A stretch of DNA of 64,000 nt from Symbiodinium natans (GCA_905221605.1 CAJNDS010002167.1:436749-500748); one strand, 5' to 3'. Shown: positions 53,301 through 63,655, counted from the stretch's first letter. Program-made: numbers and translations. Notes: generated by a model not told the origin, from the letters alone.

Positions 53301-56300
53301 TTCCTTGTGGTCCCTAGATAGTTATGCTGTAATAACCCCCGAAACCCTTCTCTAATTATGAAGGCCCCTGCACTGCGCAGAGTGTGGCCGTGAGCTAGAA
53401 TTGCTCGATGCTGCGTTCCTTGCATGCCCTGGGTTTGCTTTGCAAAGCTTTGTCCTCGACCCTTGCAATAGCCCCGTAGCCCCACCCTGTGGCTTGCCAG
53501 AAGTCTCCAATGTAGTTCCTTCTTGGGTTAGGGTTTAGGGTTTAGGGTTTAGGGTTTAGGGTTTAGGGTTTAGGGTTTAGGGTTTAGGGTTTAGGGTTTA
53601 GGGTTTAGGGTTTAGGGTTTAGGGTTTAGGGTTAGGGGTCTAGGATACGACCCCAAAAAAGGGAGCTTTTGCGTGAGCCGCTAAGAAGGGAGCTTTTGCG
53701 CGAGCCCTAAGAATTTCAGAAAGCGCAAACCCCTAAATCCATCACAGATTCAACCCTAAACCCTAAACCCTAAACCCTAAACCCTAAACCCTAAACAGGA
53801 TCGGCAGGGGCAGATCCGTGGCTACGAGTCCACCTGCTGCCGCGGCGGGCCAGGTGGCGAATCGTTAGGTTAAGGGTTTTTTAGAGGGTTTAGGGTTTAG
53901 GTTAAGGGTTTTTTAGAGGGTTTAGGGTTTAGGTTAAGGGTTTTTTAGAGGGTTTTGGGTTTTGGGTTGTGGGTTTTGGGTTTTGGGGCTTTGGGTTTTG
54001 GGGCTTACAGGGTAACTTGTTGGGTTAAGTTGTGGGGTTGACTTCAGCTTACCATCAGGGTTTCGACACCGCAGACAGGAGAATGACATCAAGGCTTCGC
54101 GGAGTTTCCTTCGAGTGTTAGTTCGGGTTTGTTTGGGGTTCAGGGTTTAGGCCTTAGGGTTTGCTTTTGTGTGGTATAGTGTTTCGACAGTAGGAGGTTT
54201 CATCAGGGCTCATGAGGGTTCAGGGGTCTGAGCACTTCAACCCTTGCGTTCCAAAATCCTAAGCTCTCAGTGCAGTCCAGGGGCCTTGTCCTTAAGCCCA
54301 CGTTGTGCTTTAAGGGGGGGGGGGGGGGGGCTCTAGTGTTTGGGGCTTAGCAAGTCCACTTTGTTTCTTGGGGTGGTTCGAGGTAAACCCTAAGCTGATT
54401 TGGGCTTCCCATGAAGAAGGCACGCAAGCTTCCCACAGGTCAGCCGCGTATGTTGTGGCATGCTCGACACCTCGGGGGCTTTAAGGTCATACCTTAGCAA
54501 CCTGCAAACATACATTTTTGTAGGTTGCTATAAAGAAGACCCCTATTGGATTCATAGGTAAGCCACAAACATTTAGGTTTAGGGTTCTTAAGGTCTAGGG
54601 TTTTTAGTCAGCAGTGACAGACAGGTCTATACCAGTTGCGAGACCCGCACGGCGTATTCGTCAACTTGGCGGGCGAGGTGTTCATTGCTGATCCTTGGTG
54701 CTGATCGCCCTTATCTATAATTCATGTGCACCCTAATGTTTCCTGAGAAAGTTCATTTGTGGTGAAATGTACAAAAGCCCCCTAAAACTAACCCAAGAAG
54801 GAACTGCATTGGAGCCTTCAGGTACCCTAAATGTCAGACTCCGCAGGACCACAGCCTGGCCCTCAGCTGTTGCCTCCCTGTAACCCTCAATCCTACCAGG
54901 AGGGGCCCCCTAGTTCTAAGTAGAGCTATAAGGGCCCTGAATTGAGTTATAAGGATCCTAAATTAAGTTATAAGTCCCTAAGCACTAAACCCTCAACCTA
55001 AACCCTAAACCCTAAAACAGTTAGTATAGTCAGTGGGCCCCTCCTCCTAAACCCGAAGCCCTGCAACCCGCAAATCACCCTGACCCTGGTAGCCCTAAAC
55101 CCTACAGCCACTAAATCACCCAGCTGAGCTTGGGAACCCTGAACCCTAAGCCCTAAACCCTAAACCCTAAACCCTAAACCCTAAACCCTAAACCCTAAAC
55201 CCGACTCCGAGGACACCGGCAACAACCGCGTCCAGCGGGTCAGCGGGCTGGTGACCACCACGATCGCAGGCCCGCGGGATGTCTCCAAAGCATCCTACTG
55301 TTGGTTAGTAGGGAAACCCTAAACCCTAAACCCTAAACCCTAAACCCTAAACCCTATATATGCACTTTAAGGGCTTTATATAGGGTACCCCATTCAAAAC
55401 CAACCAACAGTAAGGCATTCAGAGAAACGCCAGAAGCAAAACTTCAGGGTATGGGGCTTAGGGTTGAGGGCTTAGGGCTTTTTATAGTTTATATTGATTG
55501 TCATTATCCTTAATGTGATTCATGTCCTTGACAGGGTTGATATAGTTTTGTTGAGGTTTTTAGGGAGTTTATAGTGCTGACTAATATTTGGCTCGCAGTC
55601 CCCCCTGGGTTGTGAAGGGATTATGGGCTTAGAATGTTGTGGGTTTAGGGTTTGTGGGTTTAGGGTTCAGGGTACCCTAAACCCTAAACCCTAAACCCTA
55701 AACCCTAAACCCTAAACCCTAAACCCTAAACCCTAAACCCGTTTCGACTTCTAGGGTTGAGGGCATTGTAGGCTTATGGCTCAAGGCTTAGGGTTTGTAT
55801 ATGTGGCCTTCATGGCTTCAGGTTTAGGGCTTCGGGCTTAGGGTTCCAGGGCTTTGGCTCAAGGAGTTGGCGTTCTAAGCCTTTGGGGTGTAAGGTTGGG
55901 ATGTGGAGTTTCGCCTGGATTGGGCCCAAAAAGCATCCGAACTGCGCAGCCCATGCCCCAAACGCTGTCACCCCCGCACGCTGAGATGTTAAAAGCCCGA
56001 ACCCTGTTCGGGTTCAGGGTTTGGGGTTTAAGGCTTAGGGTTCAGGGTTTCAGGGTTTAACCTTGGGGTATATAAGGCGTCCCCTGCTAAGGGGCCATAC
56101 TAAGGGAGAACCCTAAGAGAAATCTGAAAACCGAAGCCCTAAACCCGAAACCCTGGCTTCAGACCTAACCAAACCCTAAACCCTTAACCCTTAACCCTTT
56201 ACCCTAAGCCCTTAACCCTAAACCCTTAACCCTAAGCCCTTAACCCCGAACCCTTAACCCTTATATAGCCCCAAGTGGGAGACTCCGTCCCTTGAGGCGA

Positions 56301-56857
56301 CTTGGTCCGACCGGAGGCCTGTGGGTCAAAACAAGTTCAGGTGGTGGTAGGGTTTAGGGTTTAGGGTTTAGGGTTTAGGGTTTAGGGTTTAGGGTTTAGG
56401 GTGTAGGATTTAGGGTTTAGGGTTTAGGGTTTAGGATTTAGGGTTTAGGGTTTAGGGTTTAGGGGCCTAACTAATCGGAAGAGGGTTTTCGGGGGGTGAA
56501 TAGGGACTTGGGGGTCTTATTCTGCATGATTCCCTACAGGGCCGTCTCCTTTTCGAGCGGAGGTTGCTCTCGCAGTGCCCGACAGAGCGAAGAGAGTCGA
56601 GGATGTTGGGATGTTCCCCCCTAAACCCTAAACCCTAAACCCTAAACCCTAAACCCTAAACCCTAAACCCTAAACCCTAAACCCTAAACCCTCCACCATG
56701 CCCTTGAACTAGCAGTCCTTCAGAGGGATATATATATATATATACATTTTTTTTTGGGGGGGGGTACTATAATCCACATTAAGAACTGTTGGGGTACTAT
56801 AATCCCTATTAAGGACTTTTTGTATATGGTGGAACATCCCAAGGTCTCGCATTCTTG

Positions 56858-56901
<44 letters not shown>

Positions 56902-59900
56902 CAGACACTTGAGGGCAGTGGCGGCTGCAGTAGCAAGGCTCGTAGTGTACGTGAACCCAGAGGCAACGCTTTAAGTTATTTGGGGCTCTTTTAACCTACA
57001 GTCTAATGGGTTCTACCTACTGATTAAGGGGCAGCTACTTAAGGGGCAGCTACTACGGAACTGTAGGTACATCGAGTCCCAGATAGGTCTTGAACTCCTC
57101 GCCAAACCTCGACCGATGGAGGCGGTTTTCGCCACCACCGACTCCTTCGTCTACGTGGCGGACACGGGGCAGCACCGCGTGGTGAAGTATGCGCTTGCAG
57201 GGGGCGCTGGAACTGTCGTCGTGCTCTGCCTCGAGATATGGCGGTTTCCGAAAATAGGGGGGGTACCCTTTTGTGGGGGTCCCGGCACCCCTATTTTGGG
57301 AAATGCCCAGTCGTGTTTTTTTTGCGGGGCGGGTTAATGTGGAAACGCGCCGATGAATCAGATACCCACTGATCAGGTGCCACGGACACCCATATCACTA
57401 CCGAAGGGAAATGGCTACCGAAGTAGTGGACATTCAGATGCAGCTACAGCACTTATAGTCTACAAACCCGGCGATAATGACTCTACCCTCTCGCCAGCCG
57501 CCATTCCCGTCACCATGCAGCTTAGGGTTTATGGTTCAGGGGTTCTGAAAAGGTTCGATACCCTGAATGGCAGAGGCTGGGGGAAATGGCATCGGCACCA
57601 CCCTGGACAAGACAACGAGCCCCACCGGCATCCACGTGGACGACAGTGAGCAGGACGGGCTTTAGGGTTTAGGGTTTAGGGTTTAGGGTTTAGGGTTTAG
57701 GGTTTAGGGTTTAGGGTTTAGGGTTTAGGGTTTAGGGTTTAGGGTTTAGGCTTGCTGAGGCGCGAAGACGAATAGCTGCTACAAGATCTGTTTGGTCTGC
57801 GGACTGAAGGGCTAAGGCAAGGGATAGAGGAAACCCTAAACCCTAAACCCTAAACCCTAAACCCTAAACCCTAAACCCTCAACCTCATAGAAGCCTCAAC
57901 CCCAAACTAGCCACCCTAGGGTTCAGGGTTTAGGGTTTAGGGTTTAGGGTTTCGGGTTTAGGGTTTAGGGCCGGAACCGTAAAGCCGCAAGCCCTAAACC
58001 TTAAGCCCGAAGCCCCACCTGCGACTCTATTTACCTACAGTTTGTAAGTAGCTACCCATGAATTGGCAGGTGTAACCCATTAAGCTGTAGGTAAAGGGAG
58101 TCCCAGGCAAAAAACCCTAAATCCTAAGCCCTAAGCCCTAAAACCCAAACCCTAAACCCTAAGCCCTAAACCCCAACCTTATAAACTCCTAGCAAGCCCT
58201 AAACCCTAAACCCTACACCCTAAACCCTAAACCCTAAACCCTAAACCCTAAATCCTAAATCCTCAACCCTAGCCTTGTGTGCTTCAGGTGGGCGGCGTGC
58301 CCATCAGAAATATCTACGTCGTCGATACGGACAACAACCGGGCCCGGGACTTCCTGAAAAGGGGCTTAGGGTTTAGGGTTTTGGGTTTTGGGGTTAGGGG
58401 TTAGGGGTAAGGGGTTAGGGTTTGGGGTTTGGGGCTTATTCCGTTTGGGGATTGTAAGGTTTAGGGTTCAGAAGGTTTGAGGTTTTAGGATTTAGAAGCT
58501 TGTTTCAGGTATAGGGGACTCTCTTTACCCTACAGTTTTATGGGTTAGACCTACGAGTTATCTAAGGGGTACTTGCCATTAACCTGTAATTAGGTAAATA
58601 GAGTCCCAGGTAGTAGCGCTTACATGGTTTACCAGTGTTAGGGTTTGGGGTTTAGATTGGGGTTTAGGGTGCAGGGTACGTGCAAGGGTAGTTCTATGGG
58701 CCCTTAACATGGTCCTCCTTGAAGGGTTCTGATGTATCCCTCGTGTGGTATAGGGAATACAAGGGATAAGGGTTCTCCTTGTAAGGGCCCAAACTAAGGG
58801 ACCATGTAACCCTAAACACTTAAACCCTCAATCCTAAACTACCAAGGGACCATGTAACACCCCAAACCCTAAACCCTAAACCCTAAACCCTAAACCCTAA
58901 ACCCTAAACCCTAAACCCTAAACCCTAAACCCTAAACCCTAAACGAGTCTAAGCCTTAGAGGATGTGTTCCTAGAGACCCCTCTTCGGAGTTGCCCCCCC
59001 TCAGATCTTGCCTTTATGAAGATATGGACCCAAAGAGTGGCACTACACTTGAGGGCCCCCCCTTCCTCCCCTGGTAGGGTTTGGGGTTTAGGGTTTAGGG
59101 TTTAGGGTTTAGGGTTTAGGGTTTAGGGTTTAGGGTTTAGGGTTTAGGGTTTAGGGTTTAGGGTCTCGGGTCCAAGGTCTAGGGTTTAGGGTTTAGGGTC
59201 TAGGGTCCCCCCTCTCCCCCCCTCGCTCCCGAACAAGGGGTACTTATGGCAGATAGTGGCGTTCACGGTTCAGGAAACTCTGCCCTTGGCTAGTTGAGTT
59301 TTCAGGTGCTGTCCCTAGACCTTGAACCCTAAACCCTAAACCCTAAACCCTAAACCCTAAACCCTAAACCCTCTTGTAGCAGGTGGCGAAGATCCGGGAG
59401 GACGACGGCAGCGTGTCCCTTGCTGCTGGTGGATGCCTGGAGAGTCCTAGCTACATCGACCCCTGCATCGAGGACCCAAGCGGGGGAGGAGAGTGAGGAT
59501 TGAGGAGAACTTTGTGAGTGGGGAGGGCCGGGTTTAGGGTTTAGGGTTTAGGGTTTAGGGTTTAGGGTTTAGGGTTTAGGGTTTAGGGTTTAGGGTTTAG
59601 GGTTTAGGGTCTAGGGTTTAGGGTTTAGGGTTTAGGGTTTAGGGTTTAGGGTTAGATTTAGGGGTGCAAGTGTGGTTTGGGGTGTTGGGCTTGTGGGTCT
59701 TGAGGGGTTTTCCGAGGCCCTATGGCTTTGGAATGCTTTTAGGTTTTAGGTTTCAGGGCTTAGGGTCTAGGGTGGCCAGCTCAGCATGCAGAATGTAGAA
59801 CTGTGAAGAAGTCATCTTGTTGTGTTGCTCTGGGTTCCTGGGGGCTTACGAGAATAGGGCACCCCCAATATAGATCCCTAAGTAGTAGGATCCTCTTATG

Positions 59901-61283
59901 ATAAGGGCCCCAAGAAGGTACCCCCTAATATCGTATCCCTACACCCTGAATACTAATTCCGAAAACCCCCTCTCGCTACGAGGAAGGCGGGGCATGAAGC
60001 TACCGTACTTGTAAAGGAAGCCTTCATCTTTCAGACCCAGGTTTCGTCTTCGAGGCTAGATGACATGCATTGTCCCAAAGCTGCCCTAAACCCTACGTAA
60101 ACCCTAAACCCTAAACCCTAAACCCTAAACCCTAAACCCTAAACCCTAAACCCTAAACCCTAAACCTTTACACCCTAAACCCTATACCTGTAAACCCTAA
60201 ACCCTAAACCCTAAGCCCTAAACCCTATCCCGCGGCTGTCCATGCGGGAGTGGCCACACTGAGTGGCTGGTCGCAGGGTGGTATACACGACCCTCCGCGA
60301 CCTCACCCAGACGACGAGGACTGGCCTGAGGAAGCTGACTCCCTTAGTTAGACTTAGGGTTTAGGGTTTAGGGTTTAGGGTTTAGGGTTTAGGGTTTAGG
60401 GTTTAGGGTTTAGGGTTTAGGGCTTCGGGTTTATAAGTTTTGGGTTTAGGGTCTAGGGTAAACCCTAAACCCTGTAAGCTAAGTTGTGTAACCCCCCCAA
60501 GAAGAAATGGAAGGTGCTGTTTCTAGCGATTGCAGGGGGGGAACATTGATCTACGCTGTGCACCCGACTCGGGATCTCCTGAACCCTCCCAAACCCTAAA
60601 CCCTAAACCCCAAACCCTAAACCCTAAACCCAAACCCTAAACCCCAAACCCGCAATCCAGGAGGCACTGAACCCCTCCTACGACAACCCGCCGATTTACC
60701 ACTTCTGGGGTCCTTCAGGCGGCAGCGGGCGAGGGCTGCAGGAAGCTACAGAGCTTGCTAGGCTTTAGAGTTTGGGTTTAGGGTTTGGGGTTTAGGGTTC
60801 AGGAATTCAGAATTTGGCCTTCGGCTTTAGGGTTTAGGGGCTTTGAGTTTAGGGCTTGGGGTTTTGAAACTTAACAAGAAGTTACCCTACCAACTTTACA
60901 TCAGAGGGTTCCTTAACAAGAGGCCCAGTTTTCAGGGCCAAGGGGTTTTCAGGTTTTGAGGTTTGGGGCCTTAAGGGGCTTCAAGTTGCAGCGCGGAAGA
61001 TGTTAGGGTTTAGGGTTTAGGGTTTAGGGTTTATGAGCTTAAGCAATTTGGCGCTTCAAGCTGTCAGTTTCAGGGGCTTGCGGCTTTGGGGGGGGGGGGT
61101 GGGGGTGGGGTGGGAGGGCGGGAGGGTGGGGGGGCCGCGGGGGCCTTGAACCCTAAACCCTTTATGAACCCTAAACCCTAAACCCTTTGTAACCCCTAGA
61201 CCCTACTTGGTGCCAGGTCTTCACATCAACTCGGGCATCAACAAGAATATCACGGTTGCCGACACTCTGAACCACCGGGCCTC
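47392..61283 (+). CDS. NHL-repeat (beta-propeller) protein, at least 15 short exons
   Basis: NHL repeats form beta-propellers that bind protein or RNA; the partner is unknown. Exons joined in phase: 47392-47426, 48705-48742, 49349-49410, 50474-50517, 51171-51218, 51936-51992, 52752-52787, 54625-54689, 55212-55269, 57087-57220, 57576-57653, 58288-58347, 59383 onward (end unclear, about 59430-59510). Later exons with uncertain joins: 60661-60753 and 61217-61283. Repeat signatures: YVSDMMNHRIQ, LFVADSGNNRIVRW, VFIA/DTGNNRVQRV, FVYVADTGQHRVVKY, IYVVDTDNNRAR, ITVADTLNHRA; P-x-G boxes such as FPRGIFLD, DPHGVFV, SPTGIHVDD; and AGG turns. Donors for the first 12 joins: GT, GC, GA, GC, GC, GC, GC, GA, GC, GT, GA, GA. 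All acceptors are AG|G. Both ends of the gene are unknown. Confidence 0.85.
47435..47630. repeat. TTTAGGG/TTTGGGG mixed array in the first NHL intron
   Basis: TTTAGGG units give way to TTTGGGG units from about 47483 to 47612. Second place, after 32600-32875, where the TTTGGGG variant is amplified. A short open block at 47968-48000 (GKLTVDFCRAQ) in the same intron could be a skipped or alternative exon. Confidence 0.85.
47645..47786. mobile_element. MITE-like element F4
   Basis: AAGGTAGTTACCTTGGTTCTTAATATGG ... AAGGGACCATGTAACTGCCTTT around GGGTATATAAGGAGTCCCC. One of the most complete F4 copies. Confidence 0.8.
48010..48700. repeat. NHL intron 1 remainder: telomeric tracts and unique DNA
   Basis: TTTAGGG-like runs at 48000-48070 and 48340-48380, CCCTAAA at 48628-48700. 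48100-48340 and 48400-48600 are unique or degenerate, without a supported gene. Confidence 0.6.
48987..49085. mobile_element. MITE-like element F9
   Basis: GGGTTTCCGACATTAGGGGTACC ... GGGCCCCTTGTTTTCGTAAACCCC. Intact relative of the element split at 573-612/6175-6215. Confidence 0.75.
49500..50117. mobile_element. F3 remnant (49500-49588) and F13 copy (50000-50117) in NHL intron 3
   Basis: The F3 remnant has AAAGGGCACCCCTTGATTG and TGGTTTCTGGGCTATCAAGG but a damaged left half. The F13 copy reads CCTAGGATGCCCAGTAG ... CTTGGCAGCCTAG. TTTAGGG tracts at 49783-49855 and 50165-50285 fill most of the rest; 49590-49780 is unique. Confidence 0.55.
50530..51170. repeat. NHL intron 4: telomeric variants and F5 fragment
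   Basis: CCCTAAA/CCCTGAA at 50585-50660 and CCCCAAA/CCCTAAA at 51050-51128. An F5-like fragment (GCATGCGGGAATGAGG...) is at about 50891-50951. The rest is unique and unassigned. Confidence 0.6.
51253..51935. repeat. NHL intron 5: F2 and F4 fragments, CCCTAAAGAG repeats
   Basis: Partial F2 at 51253-51335, AGAGCCCTGAAACCCTAA units at 51690-51815, and a right-half F4 (51850-51932, GGGACCATGTAGCTACCC) ending just before the exon at 51936. Confidence 0.65.
52256..52409. mobile_element. F1 element split by a telomeric tract
   Basis: CAAGAAAGGGGCCCCCC ... GGGGGCCCCTCCTTG with TA on each side. After TTATAAGTCCC a run of CCCTAAA units (about 52333-52378) is inserted before ACAGTTAGTATAGT. The same point is interrupted in 54896-55047. 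Confidence 0.9.
52822..52915. mobile_element. MITE-like element F9
   Basis: GGTTTTCGAAATCAGGGGTACC ... ACGGGTCCCTTATTTTAGTATA. It holds GGGGTCCTGATAATAAGGGAGTCC, the undisturbed form of the retroelement's target element. Confidence 0.75.
53030..53135. repeat. TTTAGCG variant block within a TTTAGGG tract
   Basis: Ordinary units (53034-53070) change to eight or so consecutive GTTTAGC units and return to TTTAGGG. A single substitution spread through adjacent units points to local amplification. Confidence 0.9.
53525..53955. repeat. Telomeric tracts and a 33-bp tandem repeat
   Basis: TTTAGGG at 53530-53635 and CCCTAAA at 53755-53795. At 53868-53955 three tandem units read GGTTAAGGGTTTTTTAGAG and then GGTTTAGGGTTTA. 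Two copies of GGGAGCTTTTGCG-GAGCC lie at 53661 and 53687. 53800-53860 is an open GC-rich block that could be an unassigned exon. Confidence 0.75.
53956..54624. other. NHL intron sequence with a G-run and small hairpin
   Basis: A G-run at about 54316-54330 and a palindrome at about 54492-54525 (TAGCAACCTGCAAACATAC ... TTTGTAGGTTGCTA). Otherwise unique sequence with no supported gene. Confidence 0.5.
54896..55047. mobile_element. F1 element split by a telomeric tract (second case)
   Basis: CAGGAGGGGCCCCC ... GTGGGCCCCTCCTC with TA flanks. After TAAGTCCCTAA a CCCTAAA-rich run precedes ACAGTTAGTATAGT, the same internal point as in 52256-52409. Either a subfamily spread with the tract inside, or the site is a hotspot. 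Confidence 0.85.
55296..55412. mobile_element. F5 element with internal CCCTAAA tract
   Basis: TACTGTTGGTTAGTAGGGA ... AAACCAACCAACAGTA inverted ends; the CCCTAAA tract at 55316-55355 replaces the left arm's GAATGAGG part. Confidence 0.85.
55413..56605. repeat. Long NHL intron: telomeric tracts and degenerate repeats
   Basis: CCCTAAA at 55674-55740, CCCTTAA variants at 56170-56260, TTTAGGG at 56345-56462, and an F4 fragment at 56065-56107. 55480-55630 and 55750-55990 are unique or degenerate. No exon is supported between 55270 and 57086. Confidence 0.65.
56606..56900. mobile_element. F2 element with telomeric and TA insertions, then TTGC microsatellite
   Basis: TTGGGATGTTCCCCC at the left is followed at once by CCCTAAA units (56621-56692); CTAGCAGTCCTT resumes after them, and the right end is GGTGGAACATCCCAA (to 56842). 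The core contains a TA run and a local duplication (TACTATAATCC twice). A TTGC tetranucleotide run of about 12 units follows at 56850-56899. Confidence 0.85.
56985..57086. mobile_element. F6 element supplying the acceptor of an NHL exon
   Basis: GGGGCTCTTTTAACCTACAG ... AACTGTAGGTACATCGAGTCCCAGATAG. The last bases (ATAG) serve as the acceptor of the exon at 57087, which matches the preceding exon in phase. Confidence 0.75.
57243..57302. mobile_element. MITE-like element F14
   Basis: TTTCCGAAAATAGGGGGGG ... CACCCCTATTTTGGGAAA inverted ends, directly after the 57087-57220 exon. A related element is at 29048-29165. Confidence 0.65.
57660..58287. repeat. NHL intron: telomeric tracts and F6
   Basis: TTTAGGG at 57660-57750 and 57915-57970; CCCTAAA at 57832-57880 and 58120-58265. 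F6 at 58020-58108 (CGACTCTATTTACCTACAG ... CTGTAGGTAAAGGGAGTCCCAGG). Confidence 0.8.
58360..59382. repeat. NHL intron: F6, F4 and telomeric tracts
   Basis: F6 at 58512-58614 and F4 at 58687-58808, with a second GGGACCATGTAA at 58846. CCCTAAA at 58860-58945 and 59330-59372, TTTAGGG at 59080-59165. The pattern is G-rich near the donor side and C-rich near the acceptor side. Confidence 0.8.
59520..60660. repeat. NHL introns: telomeric tracts, F9 copy and an extra open block
   Basis: TTTAGGG at 59530-59655 and 60355-60422; CCCTAAA at 60095-60230 and 60590-60650. An inverted F9 copy is at 59851-59965. 60281-60350 follows GTCGCAG|G and is open in two frames (one reads HPDDEDWPEEADS); it may be another exon. 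Confidence 0.65.
60760..61216. repeat. NHL intron: degenerate telomeric repeats and G-run
   Basis: TTTAGGG-like units at 60765-60850 and 61000-61035, a G-rich run at 61085-61135, CCCTAAA at 61148-61205. No gene beyond the flanking exons. Confidence 0.7.
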
Positions 61284-62200
61284 TTCCCTACAGCCCGCGG
61301 TTTTCTGTAGGATGAGTTTATAAGTAGCGAGCCTACAACGCAGTATGACCTACTCGGAGGTTCATGGGTAGTTAGAAGTGGGTTATAAGTAGGCCGTAAC
61401 TAGAGTTACAAGTAGCTACAGCCTTCTTTCTTCTTTTTTGTTTAATGCCTACTTCGAGCTACCCATGAACCTTCAAGCATGGCTCCTTGGTGTGTGTGTG
61501 AACGTGAGGTCATGGTCTGGTATGCCTGAGCAGCCTTCTCCATCCGCCGAACGAGGCTGGACTAAAGGTGAGGTTCTCATCTTGGCCGGGCAAGATCACA
61601 TGAGGCTGGCCCTTCTGCTACATCCACGAGTCGCATCTGGAGATGTCTGCACTGTTCGGGAGACATGTGGGGCCCCAATTCGTACGATTTCATGAAGGCC
61701 ACCTACTTTCCGTGAATTCTGGCTTGAAGACGTCCAGACTACTATGGCAAAGCAGGTGACCCTGTCCGACCTCACACACGCACAAGCACGCGCACACGGA
61801 TTTGAAGCCAAAGACCTGCCTTTGGCGACCAGCCGAAGTTCATCTGACGAACCGTAGCTGCAAGTTCTTTGCCTTCCTTTTGAGGAAAATCAGAGATCAT
61901 GTCAGGTCTTGACCATCGCCCGCCCGACCAACTCAGCAGAAGTTGTAGGCTTAGCTTTGCGGGCGAAGCAACTTCGCCTCCAGGCTTGCGAGTGACCTCC
62001 CATGTGCTGGGACGGCCAGACCATAGGCACATGGGTTTTGCCCGGAGTACAATGACCCCCTATATAGCCCCAACATACTATAATCCCCTTGCTAATAAGG
62101 ACCCCCACAAAATACTGTAGGTATCTTTGTGCAAGAGCTCAGCGACGCTGCAATCCTGAAGATGCCTGCTCTCTAGCACCTCTTATGTGCCAAAGATCTA
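61284..62200. other. Mostly unique sequence, no recognised gene
   Basis: 61286-61460 has internally inverted bits (AAGTAG / CTACTT, TTCATGGGTAG / CTACCCATGAA). 61460-62040 is the second-longest telomere-free stretch. It has open frames on both strands (for example 61438-61695 plus, 61772-62032 minus), none with a domain. 61775-61800 is CACACG-rich. Confidence 0.45.
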
Positions 62201-62670
62201 AGGGTAGTTTTATAGGCCCTTAACGTGGTCCTTTACCTTCTGTAATGGGTTCCGTATGGGCCCTTGGGTTGTATAGGGTATATACTGGGCCCCCTTTTTA
62301 GGGGCCGTACTAAATGTAGTGCTGCAGTCTAGGTGAGTGGCTTGATCGCTTGATCCTCTGGTAAGACCAGTCACTGGCACCAGAGTGGCCTTGCTTCCCT
62401 AAACCCTAAACCTTAGACCCTAAACCTTTCCCTAAACCTTAGACCCTATAGACCCTAAACCTTAGACCCTAAACCCTAAACCTTAGACCCTAAACCCTTG
62501 GGGCCCTTGGCCATTTCGGGAGAACGTAGCAACATAGGAACCCTGCAAGGGCCAATACTTGGTAGCCCAGTGGTACCTTTTTCCCACTTTTTTTGGCTTG
62601 TGGGTTCCCTGGTATAGCAACCAATCCAACAAAGGGTACCCTTTAGTATGGTTACTGGGCTACCAAGAAA
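62201..62670. mobile_element. F4 (62201-62322) and F3 (62551-62670) elements
   Basis: F4: AAGGGTAGTTTTATAGGCCC ... AGGGGCCGTACTAAATGTAG. F3: CTTGGTAGCCCAGTGGTACC ... GGTTACTGGGCTACCAAG, the clearest F3 inverted ends (about 14 bp perfect). Between them is a CCCTAAACCTTAGA variant array (62398-62498). Confidence 0.8.
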
Positions 62671-63655
62671 ATTAAGGGCAGGTATTTGGGCGGATATTTC
62701 GTTAAACCTGCAGAAAGTTTCACCATGCGTGAGCTGCGAGTAAGAGCATAGGGGGGGGGGTCTTGTGTCGAGTTCTAGGTTATAGGGTCCCTGGCGGCCC
62801 TGGCACACACCTTTAAAGAAATATTAGGGTTTAGGGCAGGGTTTTGTGGGGTTTAGGGTTTAGCCTGGGTTTGGTTTAGGGTTCGTTCGCCCCGGCAAAT
62901 GGGGACCCCGATGCCGAGCAACCCCACCCCAAAACATCGTGGTTGATTTTGCCAGAGTGCCCCTGACAACCGCTGGCATTGCTTTCGTCCCCTCAGAGTG
63001 ATCTGTTATGTATGTATAATGTCCAAGCCAAGAGAGCATGAAACATGCTCGCTTCTCATCACCCTAAACCCTAAACCCTAAACCCTAAACGGCCCTAAAC
63101 CCTAAACCCTAAACCCTAAACCCTAAACCCTAAACCCTAAACCCTAAACCCTAAACCCTAAACCCTAAACCCTAAACCCCATACCCATTGTTCTGAGGGA
63201 GTATAGGTTTGGTAGACCTGCGGACCGAACCGTGTCGTGTTCTGGGGCTAAATCAAGCCACCGCACGCTTCTTCAGCAACCTGTGGTCATGCAGCCGCTC
63301 AAAAGCAACTACCGACAGTTTCCCGATACGCGTTTCCGATGCCCGTTCGCGTCAAATAGGCCCCCTTGTCTCACCCTGAACTTATGGTGACCTTAAATCC
63401 TGTAAACCCTAACCCTTTACACCCCATAAGCCCTGTAAACCCTACCAACGATACAAAAAAACCTAAGCCCTAAGCACCCCAAACCCTAAACGCTGTAAGC
63501 CCCAGAGCTCCTCGCCTAAGCCCTAAACCCTAAATCTTAAACGCTGTAAATCCTAAACCCTAAACCCTAAACCCTAAACCCTAAACCCTAAACCCTAAAC
63601 CCTAAACCCTAAACCCTAAACCCTAAACCCTAAACCCTAAACCCTAAACCTGCAG
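62671..63655. repeat. Unique spacer with CCCTAAA tracts
   Basis: CCCTAAA at 63062-63180 and 63552-63650. 62890-63060 and 63185-63400 are unique with no supported gene. 63400-63550 is degenerate CCTAAA/CTGTAAA. Confidence 0.65.

Noticed and set aside
55853-55863. Relict dinoflagellate spliced-leader sequence (TTTGGCTCAAG)
   Set aside because: Only 11 of 22 leader bases match, no retro-processed gene follows, and GGCTCAAG occurs elsewhere in the window by chance.
56720-56966. Lys/Ala/Ser-repeat protein (minus strand)
   Set aside because: Arises from the TTGC microsatellite and an F2 element.
61438-62120. Protein genes on either strand at 61.4-62.1 kb
   Set aside because: Competing open frames with no domain, no splice or start support; left as unique sequence.
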